Assembly (NCBI GenBank): GCA_964547525.1
Contig: CAZJOD010000184.1
Coordinates: forward strand, 1 to 6,796
DNA length: 6,796 bases
Reading direction: 5' to 3'
Source: CAZJOD01 sp964547525
GTDB lineage: Bacteria; Bacillota; Clostridia; JAAYHZ01
The notes under the pieces are model-generated. The model worked only from the letters and a program-made list of their open reading frames with translations, made no database searches and was not told the DNA's origin. The translations under genes and the position numbers were made by a program. Positions within the stretch are counted from its first letter, which is position 1, and every line of letters starts with the position of its first letter. Shown piece by piece: positions 5,931 through 6,796 of the stretch.

Positions 5931-6477
5931 GTCCTAAAAATTCAAGTACATAAGGATCTCTTATAATGTCTTTAACATCCACACCTCTTTCAAGTGTTTG
6001 AATTTCGTTTCTTACACTATCCTTATCTTGACTTGATAAAAGCCGTTGAAAATAAAAAGAATTAATCTGACGTTCAAGTTGCCTTGTACTCCAATTGGAT
6101 TTTGCACATTCGTCAAGATAAAATTGTCTTGCTTTTACTTCTTCAACTTTTAATAACATCCTATAATGTGTCCAGCTCAATTCATCACGCAGTGCGTGAT
6201 AATTTGGAAATGCTATGTAAAACTGACGCATATAGCTCAAATTTGTCACTGTGAAGCCTTTTCCAAATTCATCAGTTAATTTTTCAGAAAGGTATTTCAA
6301 TAAACCTTTACCATATTCAGCACGATCATTATCTCCTTGTGCTTCGCAAATTTGTTTGCCAATATTCCAGTAGGTTTCAACCATCACAAAATTAACAGTT
6401 GAATAAACCTTTTTCTTTGCTTCCGATACAGTAGTTCTTATATTTTCATAAATATTTATTTCAGATAAATTTGTCAT
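5905..6477 (-). CDS. YhcG/DUF1016-type nuclease, N-terminal half
   Basis: This 190-residue product is the DUF1016 N-terminal domain of a YhcG-type protein. Recognisable blocks are VMVETYWNIGKQICEAQ (31-47), AEYGKGLLKYLSEKLTDEFG (53-72), the family motif FPNYHALRDELSWTHYRMLL (90-109), ARQFYLDECAKSNWSTRQLE (116-135) and DPYVLEFLGL (174-183). The normal protein would continue directly into the nuclease domain, but here a frameshift adds EQTAESL and a stop at 5905. The start is the ATG at 6477, with GGAGG at 6485-6489 and 7-base spacing. A GTG at 6483 in frame is only one base from that site. A sigmaA promoter lies about 70 bases upstream. The domain is thought to guide or regulate the nuclease; its exact role is not established. 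Alone it has no catalytic residues. Confidence 0.85.
   Translation of the reverse strand: MTNLSEINIYENIRTTVSEAKKKVYSTVNFVMVETYWNIGKQICEAQGDNDRAEYGKGLLKYLSEKLTDEFGKGFTVTNLSYMRQFYIAFPNYHALRDELSWTHYRMLLKVEEVKARQFYLDECAKSNWSTRQLERQINSFYFQRLLSSQDKDSVRNEIQTLERGVDVKDIIRDPYVLEFLGLEQTAESL
6184..6200. repeat. Palindrome inside the yhcG-type gene
   Basis: ATCACGCAGTGCGTGAT is a perfect 17-base odd palindrome centred on G6192 within the codons for the HALRDE motif. Its 12-base part GCAGTGCGTGAT recurs at 6623-6634 upstream of the gene. It may be only a consequence of the codons used. Confidence 0.45.
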
Positions 6478-6546
6478 TGTCACACCTCCAATGTATTTTC
6501 AAATATGCTCAAACATGAGTTGGATTTAAAAACATTTCCAATTACT

Positions 6547-6575
6547 ATTTTATTCGTTTATTCGTACTCAGTCAA
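6547..6575 (-). promoter_or_regulatory. SigmaA-type promoter of the yhcG-type gene
   Basis: On the minus strand, TTGACT (6575-6570) is followed by exactly 17 bases and then TAAAAT (6552-6547). Each box has one mismatch to consensus. The predicted start is near 6540, about 63 bases before the ATG at 6477. It is the best housekeeping promoter in the window and supports transcription of the gene despite its frameshift. Confidence 0.7.
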
Positions 6576-6612
6576 TGATTACTGATTTTTATTTTCATAA
6601 AGCTAAATTGGT

Positions 6613-6639
6613 AATTGGTCATGCAGTGCGTGATCAATT
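6613..6639. promoter_or_regulatory. 27-base imperfect palindrome, possible operator
   Basis: AATTGGTCATGCA (6613-6625) and TGCGTGATCAATT (6627-6639) are inverted repeats around G6626 with two mismatches, both G-T-type in plus-strand RNA. The site lies about 40 bases upstream of the yhcG promoter. The size and symmetry suit a dimeric DNA-binding protein. It shares 12 bases with the palindrome inside the gene. A terminator for the frame ending at 6651 is less likely, because no T run follows. Confidence 0.4.
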
Positions 6640-6650
6640 TGATTAAAATT

Positions 6651-6794
6651 CTAATCTTGTTTATTAGCAATATTCACAGCCACTTCACTACCGTTTCTCA
6701 CACTCTTATTTTTAACCCTTTCCAGTCTCAAAATACACTCCACGTGCCTTGTTGCTGTGATTCTGATGACCATCGAGCCTGGTACCCCCTTGGC
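6651..6794 (-). pseudogene. Partial frame at the edge with an RlmD-like tail
   Basis: A minus-strand frame enters from the right edge and ends at 6651 after 47 codons. In its middle it reads TRHVECILRLERVKNK. THVEC-x-RVK is how the last residues of RlmD-type uracil methyltransferases look, but the VDMFP that normally comes just before is replaced by unrelated GSMVIRITA. The switch falls at the CACGTGGAGTG codons, the same place where the fragment at 3785-3894 has TATGTGGAGTG. It may be the far side of an insertion into that gene, seen as an orphan tail. A 47-codon open frame can occur by chance, so confidence is low. Confidence 0.35.
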
Positions 6795-6796
6795 GT

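Noticed and set aside
5900..5934. Programmed frameshift joining the two yhcG halves
   Set aside because: A +1 shift would be needed. The region has no CTT-TGA-type site and no obvious stimulatory structure; CTA-TGA re-pairs poorly. An ordinary one-base indel is simpler.

Overview
The window looks like an AT-rich Firmicutes genome, most likely a Clostridia member. This rests on the strong GGAGG-type ribosome binding sites, the AT-rich codon choice, a sigmaA-type promoter of Gram-positive form, and the style of the ECF sigma factor and Xre regulator. The region reads as accessory and decaying DNA rather than a conserved operon. Single, functionally unrelated genes lie on both strands, separated by long intergenic stretches that hold repeats, broken genes and gene tails.

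Layout, left to right. Positions 1-322 hold the first copy of a dispersed repeat and a hairpin. An Xre-type regulator lies at 323-724 (minus). Positions 725-1327 hold the second repeat copy and an ECF-type promoter. A sigma-70 family ECF factor with a large soluble C-terminal extension lies at 1328-2614 (plus). Positions 2615-3068 hold a G+C-richer patch with minus-strand gene remnants, then a rho-independent terminator. A predicted zinc-dependent phospholipase C-like protein lies at 3069-3647 (minus). Positions 3648-4086 hold a frameshifted tail of a 23S rRNA uracil methyltransferase-like gene and the third repeat copy. A decayed gene of unknown function fills 4087-4855 (minus); its start codon is ATA, it has an early stop, and its frame is broken at least twice. 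Positions 4856-5459 hold short repeats and palindromes. A YhcG/DUF1016-type PDDEXK nuclease gene split by a frameshift lies at 5460-6477 (minus) behind a good sigmaA promoter. A possible second methyltransferase tail runs off the right edge.

No shared pathway links these genes. The most coherent unit is the ECF sigma gene. A TGAACC-N16-CGTC promoter, the kind ECF sigmas recognise, lies 50 bases before the start codon. Its C-terminal extension begins at an in-frame ATG with its own well-spaced Shine-Dalgarno sequence. This suggests that a self-regulating sigma gene became fused to the next gene, and that the second part may still be made separately.

The repeats, the two methyltransferase tails and the mobile-element-like remnant suggest repeated insertion and loss of mobile DNA. 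I see no tRNA, rRNA, CRISPR array or intact transposase.
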